Shown here: positions 33,063 to 43,346 of the stretch, piece after piece
Position numbering within the stretch: the first letter of the stretch is position 1
How the letters are laid out: each line of letters opens with the position of its first letter
Source of the DNA: Fragilaria crotonensis
Taxonomy: Eukaryota > Bacillariophyta > Fragilariophyceae > Fragilariales > Fragilariaceae
Length of the DNA stretch: 64,000 bases
Direction: 5' to 3'
Assembly: GCA_022925895.1 (NCBI GenBank)
Contig: JAKSYS010000325.1
Coordinates: 1-64,000 of the forward strand
Notes under the pieces: model-generated
Told to the model about the DNA's origin: nothing
Seen by the model: the letters and a program-made list of their open reading frames with translations, nothing else
The model's database searches: none
Made by a program: the position numbers and the translations under genes

Positions 33063-33304
33063 TTATGTCATACGTCCGAACGTCCAAACAGAGGTATGCA
33101 ACTAACGGTCGTTGTTGTACCGTTATTGGCGTTGGAAACTCATGGTCGGCCGGCTATAGTTACGCAAATTCCTGCCCATTCTGTATACGGCAAAACGCCA
33201 TTTCGAAAACTACAGCGGTGTCCTGGAATGCTTTCCGCCCTCTTATTGTCTAACTTTGCAACAACAATTTGTCAAAGTTAAACACTTGCAACCCAGCAGG
33301 CATT

Positions 33305-33365
33305 ACCCATCATGTGTCAGCAAATTCCCATCATGTGTCAGCAAATTCCCAACATGTGTCATACA
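33305..33365. repeat. short tandem repeat, about three 21-bp units
   Basis: Units share CCCATCATGTGTCAGCAAAT, the last with AACATGTGTCATA. Confidence 0.85.
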
Positions 33366-35280
33366 TCATATTGGCTACGTCTGACCATGTTGTTGCAACA
33401 GTTTTTGCAAGCCTAGATTTGCAAGTGGTAGCAGTGTTGCTTCTTGGTGCTGAGACTTCATCTCCACTACCAGTGGAATGAAGACTCTAATGCTTTCTTT
33501 TAACAAACTTTCTAACTTTGCAAAAGCAGACCTGCAAGAGCGATTCAATCAAACCCGGATTGAATCTTTCAAAATGAAACCTAGAAATACCTCATAAGTT
33601 GAACAAACTAGAATTTAAAACTCTCTTTGTTTGACCTAGAAACCCAGCTTTTCATGAGGTGGTATGCAGCATTGATCACGCTGTTTATTTTGACTCTCCC
33701 AAGTACAAAATAAGGCACTCCAACCACTAAAGTTCTGAGTACTTCTATTACACATTTTTAAATATGTTCATCATTTATGGATTGGAAACATAGAGGTGAG
33801 CAATTGAGGAAAACATGTATGCCAGATACCAGACTCCAGACCTGCTGAATGTTTGAACAACCCTATAGATCTGATGATTTGCGTCATTTGTCCGTAAAAC
33901 ATCAATAAATCTATGATTCATACATCCATAAAACTTAACATAGGTACTCGGAGTAGGATTTAATATACTCAGTATTTTTCAACGCAAGCTACATTAGAGC
34001 ATTCTCTATGGATCGTGTACATATCTACTACTGGCATACTGGCTAGTTTTATACTGTTATAACTGTCGTAACGGTCATCATCTTCGAGTTGTTGTCATGT
34101 CGACAAACCAACCAACATTTACCATCATTCTCAATTCCTTGTTTGCCATGGAGATTGAGGACACGGCAAGGAGAAGAAAGGTGATGAGAATGGTGAAAAA
34201 TGGACAAAATGACAAAGAAAGGTGAAGAGAAGGGCACCAGCAAGGAGGACAGGAGTGCAAAGAAGGGCAAGGATATGTGTGTTGTTGTACTTGAGTGCGA
34301 AAACTGTTGTACTGTATGGCGGGACTATCCATCTCGTTTTTACGAGAAATATGTACGATGACCCCGTAGAACATGCAATGACCCTATGTACATTTGGGGG
34401 GTACATTTGTGACCCCCCAAAATGTCAAATATACCCCCCCCATAGAGAATGTTTTTTCCGAAAAACTCCGAAAAAAAATCAAATGTACCCCATGATAGAG
34501 AATGCTCTTTATGTCCTATGTCTGTGTCATACATGTAAACCTGATCCTACCATACAGTCTATGCATACATCTACCATACAGATGAACGACGAAAACTCCA
34601 CGGTCCAAGTCCAAGGTACAAGTATCATATTTTCATATTCATTACACTACGTACAACTACAAGTACTCTTGTGAAAACGTTCACTAGAGTACAGCTGCTC
34701 CACTGCAAATCTTGAGATTCGAGATTCAGATTCTTCGACAAACCATCCGCACAAAAAATGAACAATATACTCAGAGTACTGTAGATATATATACCGGTAT
34801 CTATTTGTAGGGTACCAGGTACCAGGTACTGCCGACTGCCGACTTGCCGCAGACCTTTGGATGATTCATATTTCATATTTCATATGGTACATTGATACCG
34901 TACTTGTATGTTCGCATACCTTGTATGTCTGTTGATACGCGTATCGTATGATAGTTCGTATTCTACTTGTATGACATACTCCGCAATCATGCATGTGCAC
35001 AAGTACCAACAAGTACTGGTACTTGTACCGTGTACAGTATGTGCTTGGTACCCTGTGCACAAAATACAAGGTACTTGTACTCGGAGTACGAGGTTGCAAC
35101 ATAGGGGGAGACATCCTCGAAACTGGATCCTCACATTGGCATATGCAAAATTTCGCGAATCGTCGCCTTGTCCCCTCTCTCTTGTCGGCTCAACGATCAC
35201 GTTCTCACCAATCGCTTCTCACAACAGCCACAATATCGCGCAGCGGTAGTGTCAGAACCTCTCTCCATCGTCGCTTCAAA

Positions 35281-36387
35281 ATGCCCATTTCCTACGCCAT
35301 CCTTAAGGAGCAAAACGCTTCAACGTCGAATGCCATTATTGAGCATTACGAGTCCAACGATTCGTTCCGGAAGCTAGCCAAATTCGAGGGCGATTCGACC
35401 ATTCAGCGTGACAACGAAGATGATAGCAAGCTGGCCAAGGGCATTGCCTTTGCGCAACAAAAGGGGGTTTTGGACCCTCACCATGTGCCGCAACCCTACA
35501 CCGAAATTGATGTCTTGGGAAAGACGCCAGAAGAAGTTGCCGACATTATCATGAATAAAATTAGCGACGGTTCAACGACGGGAAGAGGATCTGTTATCGT
35601 CTTGTGCGGTTTGAGTGGTACTGGAAAGGTAAGAATCCATGCGAGTGCTGGCTTGTAAGTGGGGCGAAAATCTTGAACAGCGGTGTTTCTCACCATAATG
35701 TGTTCGTTTGTGCAGGGCACTACCGTCTCCATCCTCGAGCGAAAGTTAGAAGAATCGGGTCAAAAGGTCGTCTCTTGGTCGAACGGAAATATTTTCCGTT
35801 CTGTCACCCTCCTTGCTGCGACATGGTGCGAACTTCAGGGTCTGGCAGAGTTTGACCCGGACAAGGCCCTCAGCAAGGATAATTTGCAAGATTTCATGAC
35901 CATGCTCGAATTCGGAAAGTTCGATGGCGAGAAGTTCGATACTCGCATTCAAGGGCTAGGGTTGGAACTCTATGTCAGCCAAGTACAGAATACGACGCTC
36001 AAAGAACCCAAGGTCGGCAAAAACATTCCGACCGTGGCGGAGTTTACTCAGGGCGAGGTTGTCCTCTTCGCAGCCTCAGCTCTACAGATGCTGTCATCCG
36101 ATGGGTGGGTCGTATTGTTGGAAGGTCGAGAACAGACTGTCAACTACGTGCCCACACCTCATAGGTTCACCTTGACGCTTAGCGACGGAACGCTTATCGG
36201 AAAACGGCGAGCGGCCCAGCGACTCATGGGAGCAGCGATAAAGGCCTTGGAAGGACAAGGCGACAGTGATAATGCCACCGTCGAGCAGAAGTTGGATGAG
36301 TTACTCAAGGAAATGAGCCAAGAAATTGAAGAGGAGGAGGCACCTTCGTCTGTCTTCTGCTTCAAGTGGTTGACGGGAAAGAAGTAA
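35281..36387 (+). CDS. cytidylate-kinase-like P-loop kinase, one intron
   Basis: 339 residues encoded by exons 35281-35628 and 35716-36387. The P-loop is GLSGTGKGTT, split by the intron after GTGK. It is followed by SNGNIFRSVTLLA, resembling the D-x-G-x-x-YR-x-x-T substrate segment of CMP kinase, and later by VLLEGREQTVNYV, resembling the EGRDIGT motif, and GKRRAAQRLM in the lid position. The family phosphorylates nucleoside monophosphates, but the substrate of this divergent eukaryotic-algal type is unverified. The N-terminal 100 residues (helical, including KTPEEVADIIMNKI) are an extra domain. The protein ends in an acidic helix and FKWLTGKK. It converges with the ALDH gene 276 bp away. Confidence 0.65.
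35629..35715 (+). other. intron of the P-loop kinase gene
   Basis: 87 bp, GTAAGA donor and TGTGCAG acceptor. Splicing completes GTGK-GTT within the P-loop. Confidence 0.88.
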
Positions 36388-36663
36388 GGAATCAGTAAGT
36401 GACGAAGGAACATTATTTTTAGAGTAATTGTAGTTGTGATCTGAGGACTGCCGGGTGGTCGAACAGAAGCAGTACGCATTGCAAAATAGTATTCGAAACA
36501 CAAAGGCACCGATACAAATTCTAAGCCTATTGCCCGGTTTGATACTAAAGATATCCTACTCATTGCTCAAACTATCACAAGGACATCATTGATTTTTGTG
36601 GATCAAGATGAGGACGCCGATGCAACATAAGAGCTCCAATGTTGACAGCCTCGACAAACTCAT

Positions 36664-38735
36664 CTATCCATGCTTGATGAGACCCACGATCCCCCAAAAC
36701 TTGCCGATCCAACTTTCGTTGTAAAATAGTTGCAGCAAAGAACTACCGAACAGCATGCTTCGTGGAGTCATGGGATATTGGAGGGGCGGTGGAATGGACG
36801 TGCGGACACCCGGAATCTTGTCCACAACGACACTTCGCTCCAGGCAGCACGCCCTCAGACCCTCGGGCCCCGCAAAGCGACCAAAGCCGGATTCCTTAAC
36901 GCCGCCGAAGGGAAGGGCTTGGATTAAGTAATTTACTGCAAAATCATTGACCGTGCTCATACCACATTTAATTTGGGCTGCGATGCGTTCGCCTCGCTTT
37001 TGATCATTAGCATAGACGCAGGAACCTAAGCCAAAGTCGCAGTTGTTCACCATTCGGACACATTCCGCATCATCATTGTTTGGAACCTTGCTGATCGCCA
37101 TAACGGGACCAAAAACTTCCTCTTGAGAAATGCGCATATCAGAGGTGATACCTGAGATCAACGTTGGTTCATAGAATTGACCGTTCAAGTTGGGATTGCG
37201 CTTGCCTCCTACGTGCAGGATGGCACCCTTTTTGACAGCATCATCAATCAGGTCTTGAATGATGCCGATCTGGGCATCCATTACCATGGCGCCGCAGTCT
37301 ACATGACCGGTAGAGCCGCACGTGGCGAGGGGGGTGTTCTGAATCAAGGCTTCTACTCGCGGCTTGATGGCCGAGATAAAGGCGTCGTAAACGCCTTCAT
37401 AGCAAAAGATTCGTTCGATACCACAGCAGTTCTGACCGCAATTTTGATAGCAACCGCGAAGGGCCCAAGGCACAACTGCGTTGATATCAATGTCTTCAAC
37501 TAACACCATCGGATCCTTTCCGCCCAGTTCTAGAATCACAGGCTTCAAGTATGGCGATGCACCTTCCATAACTTTCCGGCCGACAGCAGGAGACCCGGTA
37601 AATATGACTTTGGCAACCAATGGTTCAGACACCAGAGCAGCGCCAGCATCTCCAAACCCAGTGACGGTCTGCACCAAGTTGGGATCATGTCCATGGACTT
37701 CCAAGGCTTTTTGGACGATGCGACCAAAGTAAGCAGATGACCACGACGTGTGCTCACTGACTTTTCCGACGACAGCGTTCCCAGCAAAGATACCAGATAT
37801 GATATGATTGAGCATATTATGGAACTGCAATAACGCAACAAGATGTGGAGTCGATCATCAGATAAACGTGAGAGGGTAGGGTTCATTTTAACTCTATGAA
37901 GGCAGGTCCGAAATTGCACTTACAGGATAGTTCCAAGGCGCAATGACACCCAAGACTCCGAGTGGGACGTACTCGACGAATGCATCTGTAGATGAAACCA
38001 TTGTGTAACAAGGATGGTGAGTTGTGTTCATCACAGAATGAAACATTGTAGCAATGAGTCAAGCGAACGCTGTACTGCATCAGCAGCATACTCACGCTTA
38101 TGCATCATCACAGGACCGGTGGGGCGAGATTCTGGTTGCAACCACAATTGACCATTCATATTCATGCAACGGATTTTCTCGCAAGTTGTCAGGACCTCTC
38201 CCAATAGAGCATCAACTTTGGGTTTTCCCGAGTCTCGAGTGCATACCCGACAGATTTCGTCTATGTGATGCACTATATACTTTTGGATCGTCCGCAATAC
38301 TCTACGACGCTCCATGAAAGAAGTCTTGGCCCATTCCTTCTGTGCGGTTGCAGCCTTGACGCAGAGTTCATGCACGTCCTGAGCGTTCATCGCTTTCACC
38401 TCTCCCAAGAACTGTCTGGTCGATGGATCGAAGCATTGGATGAAACCTGGTTTCTTAGGGTCCATCAAGTGAACTTTGGTAGCATGACTCGGTTCGGACG
38501 TGACACCATCGTCGTTAGTTTCTGCCGGCGAGACTTCTACGTTGATGAGGGGAACTGGGAAGAGAAGGTATTCCAAACCCAATTTGATTTGATAGAATAC
38601 ATGCCAATCGTTGAGTTTCTCAACAAACAAATAGAAGGATACGGTCAACAATACGATCAAAGGAATGTCACGAGACTGAATTAGACCTGTCCACGGCGAA
38701 GCGCATTCTCCGGTGCTCTCATTCATGGAACTCAT
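36664..38735 (-). CDS. aldehyde dehydrogenase, ALDH22A1 type, two introns
   Basis: Exons 38735-38096, 37985-37924 and 37824-36664. The N-terminus has a membrane segment (IPLIVLLTVSFYLFVEKL), as in plant ALDH22A1. PKKPGFIQCFDPSTRQFLG matches the family start. Catalytic features visible are GVIAPWNYPFHN (cofactor-site Trp-Asn), ILELGGKDPM (general-base Glu), NCGQNCCGIER with the nucleophilic Cys, EEVFGPV, and a C-terminal LPFGGVKESGFGRFAG. The enzyme oxidises aldehydes to acids with NAD(P)+. Plant ALDH22A1 is a membrane-linked stress-responsive form. Both introns have GT-AG ends and restore the frame exactly (MHK-H-AFVEYVPLG and WNYP-FHNM). No defects are seen. Confidence 0.9.
37825..37923 (-). 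other. second intron of the ALDH gene
   Basis: 99 bp, GTAAGT...TTGCAG on the minus strand, interrupting the WNYP/FHN motif. Confidence 0.88.
37986..38095 (-). other. first intron of the ALDH gene
   Basis: 110 bp, GTGAGT...CTACAG on the minus strand. Confidence 0.85.
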
Positions 38736-40357
38736 CTACAGATGTACTCGAAGTACGGAGCAATACAGTAGCACGACGTCGGGAACTGTAAGACAGGCCA
38801 AGAGTGCATACACACAGCCGAATGATCTCAAATCTCCACCGTCCACGCCAAATCACAGGAACTCCCAACACTATGTCATACACTTTTCCTCTATCTCTCG
38901 CCAATGACAAAGATGGTGGATGGTGGACATGTGGATATACAACAGTACTGTAAGGATTTCATCGTTAGCAGTATTATAGTACTCCAGTACTCTAAAGTCT
39001 ACGTGGACTGGAGTCAATAGTATAATTGTGGGGACATTCTAAAAACACCTTTTTTTGTGCCACTTTACGAAAATGTACAATTTCTTACTATTATACAATG
39101 TCTTTTTTCTTACTATCGAGCGCTTTTTCCTTTCAAAATTACTACAACACCTCCAAGTTTGTATCATGACAATTACTGTAACACCTTTTTGTTTGCCCAT
39201 CTTTTACCACACTGTAACACCTATTCTATTACTAAAACACTAAAACAGCTGTTGTCGCCAGCCTTGCCTGTTGTCCAGCACGGACAGTATGGTACAGGGT
39301 ACAGCGTACGGCACCAACAATCAAATGATGCAATGACAACCTGCCTCATTGCCATGGTCCATAACATAATCAATTTAGCTCCAATGATTTGACTTCCAGA
39401 CTACGATGTACGTATTGTATCTAGTAATGATCATCAAGCCTTAACAATGATCATAATTTTCTTCTGAGCCACTTCATTGCATTATCCCAGTGAAAGGGTT
39501 GGCTCAAGTGGTGTAGAAGATGATGCATTCCAAGTATCCTCATAATCATAATACCAAGTATCCAACAGATTGGAGAGGCAACTTGTCCTTGTTGCAGAGC
39601 ATCATCCATATTAAAAGGACTAGGGACGAAGGTGCTGTTCCTGAGCAGTGTTGCCAATATGCTGTCGAAGCGCTGGCACACCCTTGGTTCTTCCTCATGA
39701 AATCACAATTTAGACAAGAATAATGGCAGCGTAGTCACTCCTAATTTTTGTTCTGCTCGTGACATTATTCAAGGATATGTTCTCTCCTTTCCAAATCTGC
39801 AATATATCATAAAATTGGGTGACTGGGTGACCAGCCATGGGTGGTATCGATGATTTGACTACTATGCAAACCACCGCGTGTCCAACCGAGTCAGCTTCTT
39901 GAATAAGGGCCAAGATTCCAAAAGAAACGGGACTCAACATTCTGAGACAACTGTCGATTCAGATGATTCAACTCAAATGAGAGTTTTGATAGGAGACTCA
40001 ACAAGACCTACTACTCCAACAAAAGACCTATTCAGATGTGCTGAGTATTGAAATTTGTTGCTACGACATATGCATACGTAGTACGTAGACACGAGGACTG
40101 TTGAAATCTTGAGAGTTTGCGAGTCCAGTGGAGTATGAATATATCATAGGCATCCATTTTAGAAAAACGCCAGTACACCGAACCAGTAGTCAGTAAAAGC
40201 CAGTACTCAGTACTCCCGTACGCTACTTCTGGTCATGGCCGGCTCGATTACAAGTATAGGGGACACAGTCAGCACAGGCTCCACCAAGGCCTGCTGCGTT
40301 ATGGTCTACTCCGCGCATACCCCCTGACTTTCATATGACATATGACAATACTTCCTA
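38736..40357. other. intergenic region left of the 7.1-kb transposon
   Basis: 1.6 kb without a supported gene. AT-rich 39040-39260 carries repeated ACTGTAACACCT / CTACAACACCT-like motifs. 39450-39940 on the minus strand has two open pieces, one containing LQQGQVASPICWILG, which is faintly like a reverse-transcriptase box but too short to call. GTAC-rich sequence lies at 40060-40240. Confidence 0.5.
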
Positions 40358-40383
40358 TACATCGGAAGGTGGCGGGTTTTACA
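40358..40383. repeat. left terminal inverted repeat of the 7.1-kb transposon
   Basis: 26 bp including a flanking TA (core CATCGGAAGGTGGCGGG), exactly inverted at 47475-47500. Weaker similarity continues inward for about 20 bp. Confidence 0.85.
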
Positions 40384-40835
40384 TGTACTATTTCATAGTA
40401 CACAATTTTACAATTTTTGGCCATTTCTGTTACGTTTTGCACATTTGTAAATGTCTCTGTACTATTTCTGTGTTTAGGCACCTCATTTACAATCTGTCAA
40501 CCATTTCAAAAGCACGGCATTTTACGGTTCAACACTCCAAAGTGTGTCCTGCACATCTCTATGTTTCGTGCATACCGGTTGTTTTACGCGTATCGACACA
40601 CACATGGTGATGTCGTGACTTCAATTTTCAATCATTGCGCCTTGAAATAGTATGCTCCACATGTATATTACAGAGCAAGTCACTTTCTTCCTTTCACTGA
40701 CTTCACTGCCTTCCTTCTTTCTGTTGCCCCTTCACTTCGCCCTGTCTGTTTTGCCGGTTCAACCACCATGAGCCTTCAATCCCGACTGTCCCGCCGGATT
40801 GAGAACGCACGCAAGCGAGATACGAACAAAGGTTG

Positions 40836-43346
40836 ATGCTTTCCCCAGAGAAGGAACAATGCCCTTCCTGTGGTCGATCTGTCGTTTCTGGTCCAATGGG
40901 ACTATCTCGCCATTTCTCAAACTTCCCCCAGTGTTCCTTGGACTTTTACAGAGATCCGATTTTGTTGTCCGATCGTGTATCATATTCATCTGTTCACGGC
41001 CAAACGATGATCAACGCACCGGATGGCAACCATTGTCATAGCGCTTCCATGTCACTTGCTGATGGTAATCAATACAATTATTCCCCCCCTGACATTGACA
41101 ATTCTTTTCGTAAATCCTCCGATTTCTTTGTTGCGGATGGTTTTGACGAAACTAATGATAATGCAGCTGGAAAACATTCTGTTCCCGAGGATGATTTTGC
41201 TGGAAGTTCAGAAACAAACGTTGATATTTCTTCGGAGGATTCCGATGAACCTGCTACAAATGTTCCCATCTTTCATGGTGTTTCCCCTTTGGAGAGCGAG
41301 GTCAATGGTGGTCTCGATGGTGCCTTATTTTCTTTGGAAGAAGAGGTGCAGGTTGATCTCCTCCGTACCCTGCAGAGATTAAAATGTCCGATGATTGCAT
41401 ATGACGAGGTAATGAAGTGGGCTGTCAGATCATGCTCCAGAGGACATACGTTCCACGACCTTCCCATCAGCTCTCGCAAAACTGTTGTCGACAAGTTACG
41501 TGATCGTGTGGATTACGAAGGTCTTTCTCCCATCGTGAAACATCTCTACCTCCCGTACTCTAACTGCACTGTTGACGTTGTTTATTTTAATGCCCACGCT
41601 GTCTTCAATTCTTTCCTTTCATGTCCTGACCTCAATCGAGACGAGAACTATATTTTCCACGACCCCGAAAAACCTGATGTCGATCCTTTTGCGCGACCCT
41701 CGGGTTTAGTTTTGGGGGACATCAATTCTGGTCGGTCGTACCTGAAGACATACGATTTGTTGGTTAAGAAAGCCGAGGATATGTTACTTCCCTGTGTGCT
41801 TGCTATCGACAAGACCACATGTGACATTGGCGGTGGTGGGAAGTTGAGTTTGGAGCCAATCGTCATTTCTTATGGGTTGATGAAACACAACGTACGCAAA
41901 ACCCCTGCAGCGATGCGCGTCTTGGGTTTCATCAACACCACACCAATAAAGCAACGTTCATTCCAAGAGGGAGATTCAACACGACCCAGTACACCCCTTC
42001 CCATCATCTCACCTCCTCATGTTTCAGAAGCTTGTTACCGTCTTAATGAATATCACCTTCAAATCGACTTCATTCTACGTGAGTCTGGATATCTCGATCT
42101 CCAAGAATCTGGCTTGAAGTGGGATCTTCACTATCGTGGAAAGTCATTCCCCGTTCACCTCCACCCATATGTTCCTTTCATACTTGGAGATACCGTTGGC
42201 CACGATTCTCTTTGTGGTCATTATCAATCCCGCACATCGAAGGTTGCACAGCTTTGTCGCGCTTGTGTTTGTCCAACTGAGAAGTCCGGTTATTCCAAGG
42301 CTAGGTCATATGCAAAACGAACACCATACGCAGTCAATCAAATGGTTGCCAATAGGGATTTTGCATCGCTGAAGGCTAATTCGCAACAGTTTCTGATCAA
42401 TGCATTCGATTCTGTTCGGTTTGGTGCACACAACAATCGTGGCATATTTGGTGCATGTCCCGGTGAGATCCTTCATCTTGTTCTGCTTGGATGGTTCAAA
42501 AATGTCCTCGATTCTTTTTTCAAGCAAATTGGAAAGGCCTCGGAATCCGCAAGGAGGTTTGATATTCTGATGTTGGACATCAGTAATCGCTTGTCCCGTC
42601 AGAGTGATCGAGTTGTTCCCAAGACAACGGTCACAAAGGGTTTTACTTCCGGCGCGAACATTCCTGGACACGAGTATGCTGGCTGCATATTTGTCATGCT
42701 CATCTCACTGTCCACCACTCACTTTTCTGAAATTTTCAAGTCATCGAAGATGTCAAAGAGAAAACACTCTGAGGCTGAAGTGGACATGACACTCAGCAAC
42801 CCAGCTTTTGTCGAAGACTGGAGGATGTTCCTGACTTCTCTGCTGGAGTGGCACGCTTGGCTCAAGCAAAGCCGCATATCACGTCTTTCTGCCAAACGAT
42901 CGGGTCTAGCTGTGTCATCCCTGATGCGCTCGTTGAAGTTTGTTGCCCCTCGACTTTCTGGTGCAATGGGAAACACAACCATAAAGACCCACCTCGTATT
43001 GCACATGGATGAAGACATCCTCGACTTTGGCATCCCTGAGGTCACAAACAGCAGCTACGCAGAGTCCGCCCACATAACCATCTCAAAGGACACGACGCGA
43101 AATACGCAGAAGCGTCAACAAACATTCACTCTGCAAGCAGCCATGCGTTATGTAGAAAATCTTGCAATCCGGAAGTGTGCTGCAAATTTGGACAGTTTGT
43201 CCTCACCCCGTATATCAACAGCACCTAATACTCATCACCTTCAAGGTAAGAAGTACACTCTTGAGACCGATGCTGATGGCGTGATTGTATGCAAGCGTAC
43301 CAGGATATGTCCGGCGACCAACAACATCAGGGATCACATAGGGTAG
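40836..43346 (+). CDS. Plavaka/CACTA-like transposase
   Basis: 836 codons, uninterrupted. The N-terminus has a Cys/His cluster (CPSCGRSVVSGPMGLSRHF followed by Cys) like the zinc finger at the start of Plavaka proteins. The middle holds DLLVKKAEDMLLPCVLAIDK, an Asp-containing strand of an RNase-H-fold core; LCRACVCPTEKSG, comparable to the CPCPRC element; and PGEILHLVLLGWFKNVLDSF, comparable to the DLLHEFELGVWK helix. The C-terminal third is basic and helical. A 22-codon frame begins at a strong-context ATG at 40768 (CCACCATGAG), and its stop overlaps the ATG at 40836 (TGATG), so either reinitiation occurs or the true N-terminus is in that frame. It looks intact. The family call is by motif order only. 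Confidence 0.6.
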   Translation: MLSPEKEQCPSCGRSVVSGPMGLSRHFSNFPQCSLDFYRDPILLSDRVSYSSVHGQTMINAPDGNHCHSASMSLADGNQYNYSPPDIDNSFRKSSDFFVADGFDETNDNAAGKHSVPEDDFAGSSETNVDISSEDSDEPATNVPIFHGVSPLESEVNGGLDGALFSLEEEVQVDLLRTLQRLKCPMIAYDEVMKWAVRSCSRGHTFHDLPISSRKTVVDKLRDRVDYEGLSPIVKHLYLPYSNCTVDVVYFNAHAVFNSFLSCPDLNRDENYIFHDPEKPDVDPFARPSGLVLGDINSGRSYLKTYDLLVKKAEDMLLPCVLAIDKTTCDIGGGGKLSLEPIVISYGLMKHNVRKTPAAMRVLGFINTTPIKQRSFQEGDSTRPSTPLPIISPPHVSEACYRLNEYHLQIDFILRESGYLDLQESGLKWDLHYRGKSFPVHLHPYVPFILGDTVGHDSLCGHYQSRTSKVAQLCRACVCPTEKSGYSKARSYAKRTPYAVNQMVANRDFASLKANSQQFLINAFDSVRFGAHNNRGIFGACPGEILHLVLLGWFKNVLDSFFKQIGKASESARRFDILMLDISNRLSRQSDRVVPKTTVTKGFTSGANIPGHEYAGCIFVMLISLSTTHFSEIFKSSKMSKRKHSEAEVDMTLSNPAFVEDWRMFLTSLLEWHAWLKQSRISRLSAKRSGLAVSSLMRSLKFVAPRLSGAMGNTTIKTHLVLHMDEDILDFGIPEVTNSSYAESAHITISKDTTRNTQKRQQTFTLQAAMRYVENLAIRKCAANLDSLSSPRISTAPNTHHLQGKKYTLETDADGVIVCKRTRICPATNNIRDHIG

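Larger units (their letters stand above)
32649..35280. other. repeat-rich intergenic region between the WAPL-like and kinase genes
   Basis: 2.6 kb without a supported gene, apart from the MITE at 32727-33062. It holds three tandem copies of a ~21-bp unit containing CCCATCATGTGTCAGCAAAT (33305-33365), a pair of direct repeats containing ACCCC..ATAGAGAATG (34431-34503), poly-C/poly-G stretches, and many GTAC-centred palindromes (34800-35090). The last 180 bp are the kinase 5' region. Confidence 0.6.

Noticed and set aside
33305-33365. Regular short repeats that could suggest a CRISPR array
   Set aside because: The units are directly adjacent with no spacers, there are only three, and no cas genes are present; it is a eukaryotic minisatellite.
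35716-36387. APS kinase as an alternative reading of the GLSGTGKGTT P-loop protein, which would pair with the sulfotransferases
   Set aside because: The motifs after the P-loop (NGNIFRS, EGREQT, GKRRAAQRL) follow the CMP-kinase pattern and the APS-kinase signature is absent.
16021-38735. A co-regulated gene cluster or secondary-metabolite pathway
   Set aside because: The genes have unrelated housekeeping roles, alternate in strand and have separate promoters; only the sulfotransferase pair is functionally linked.
39451-39940. Minus-strand fragment with QGQVASPICW, resembling a LINE-type reverse-transcriptase box
   Set aside because: Only one short motif is present, no catalytic DD box follows, and the flanking frames are short. 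Too weak to annotate.
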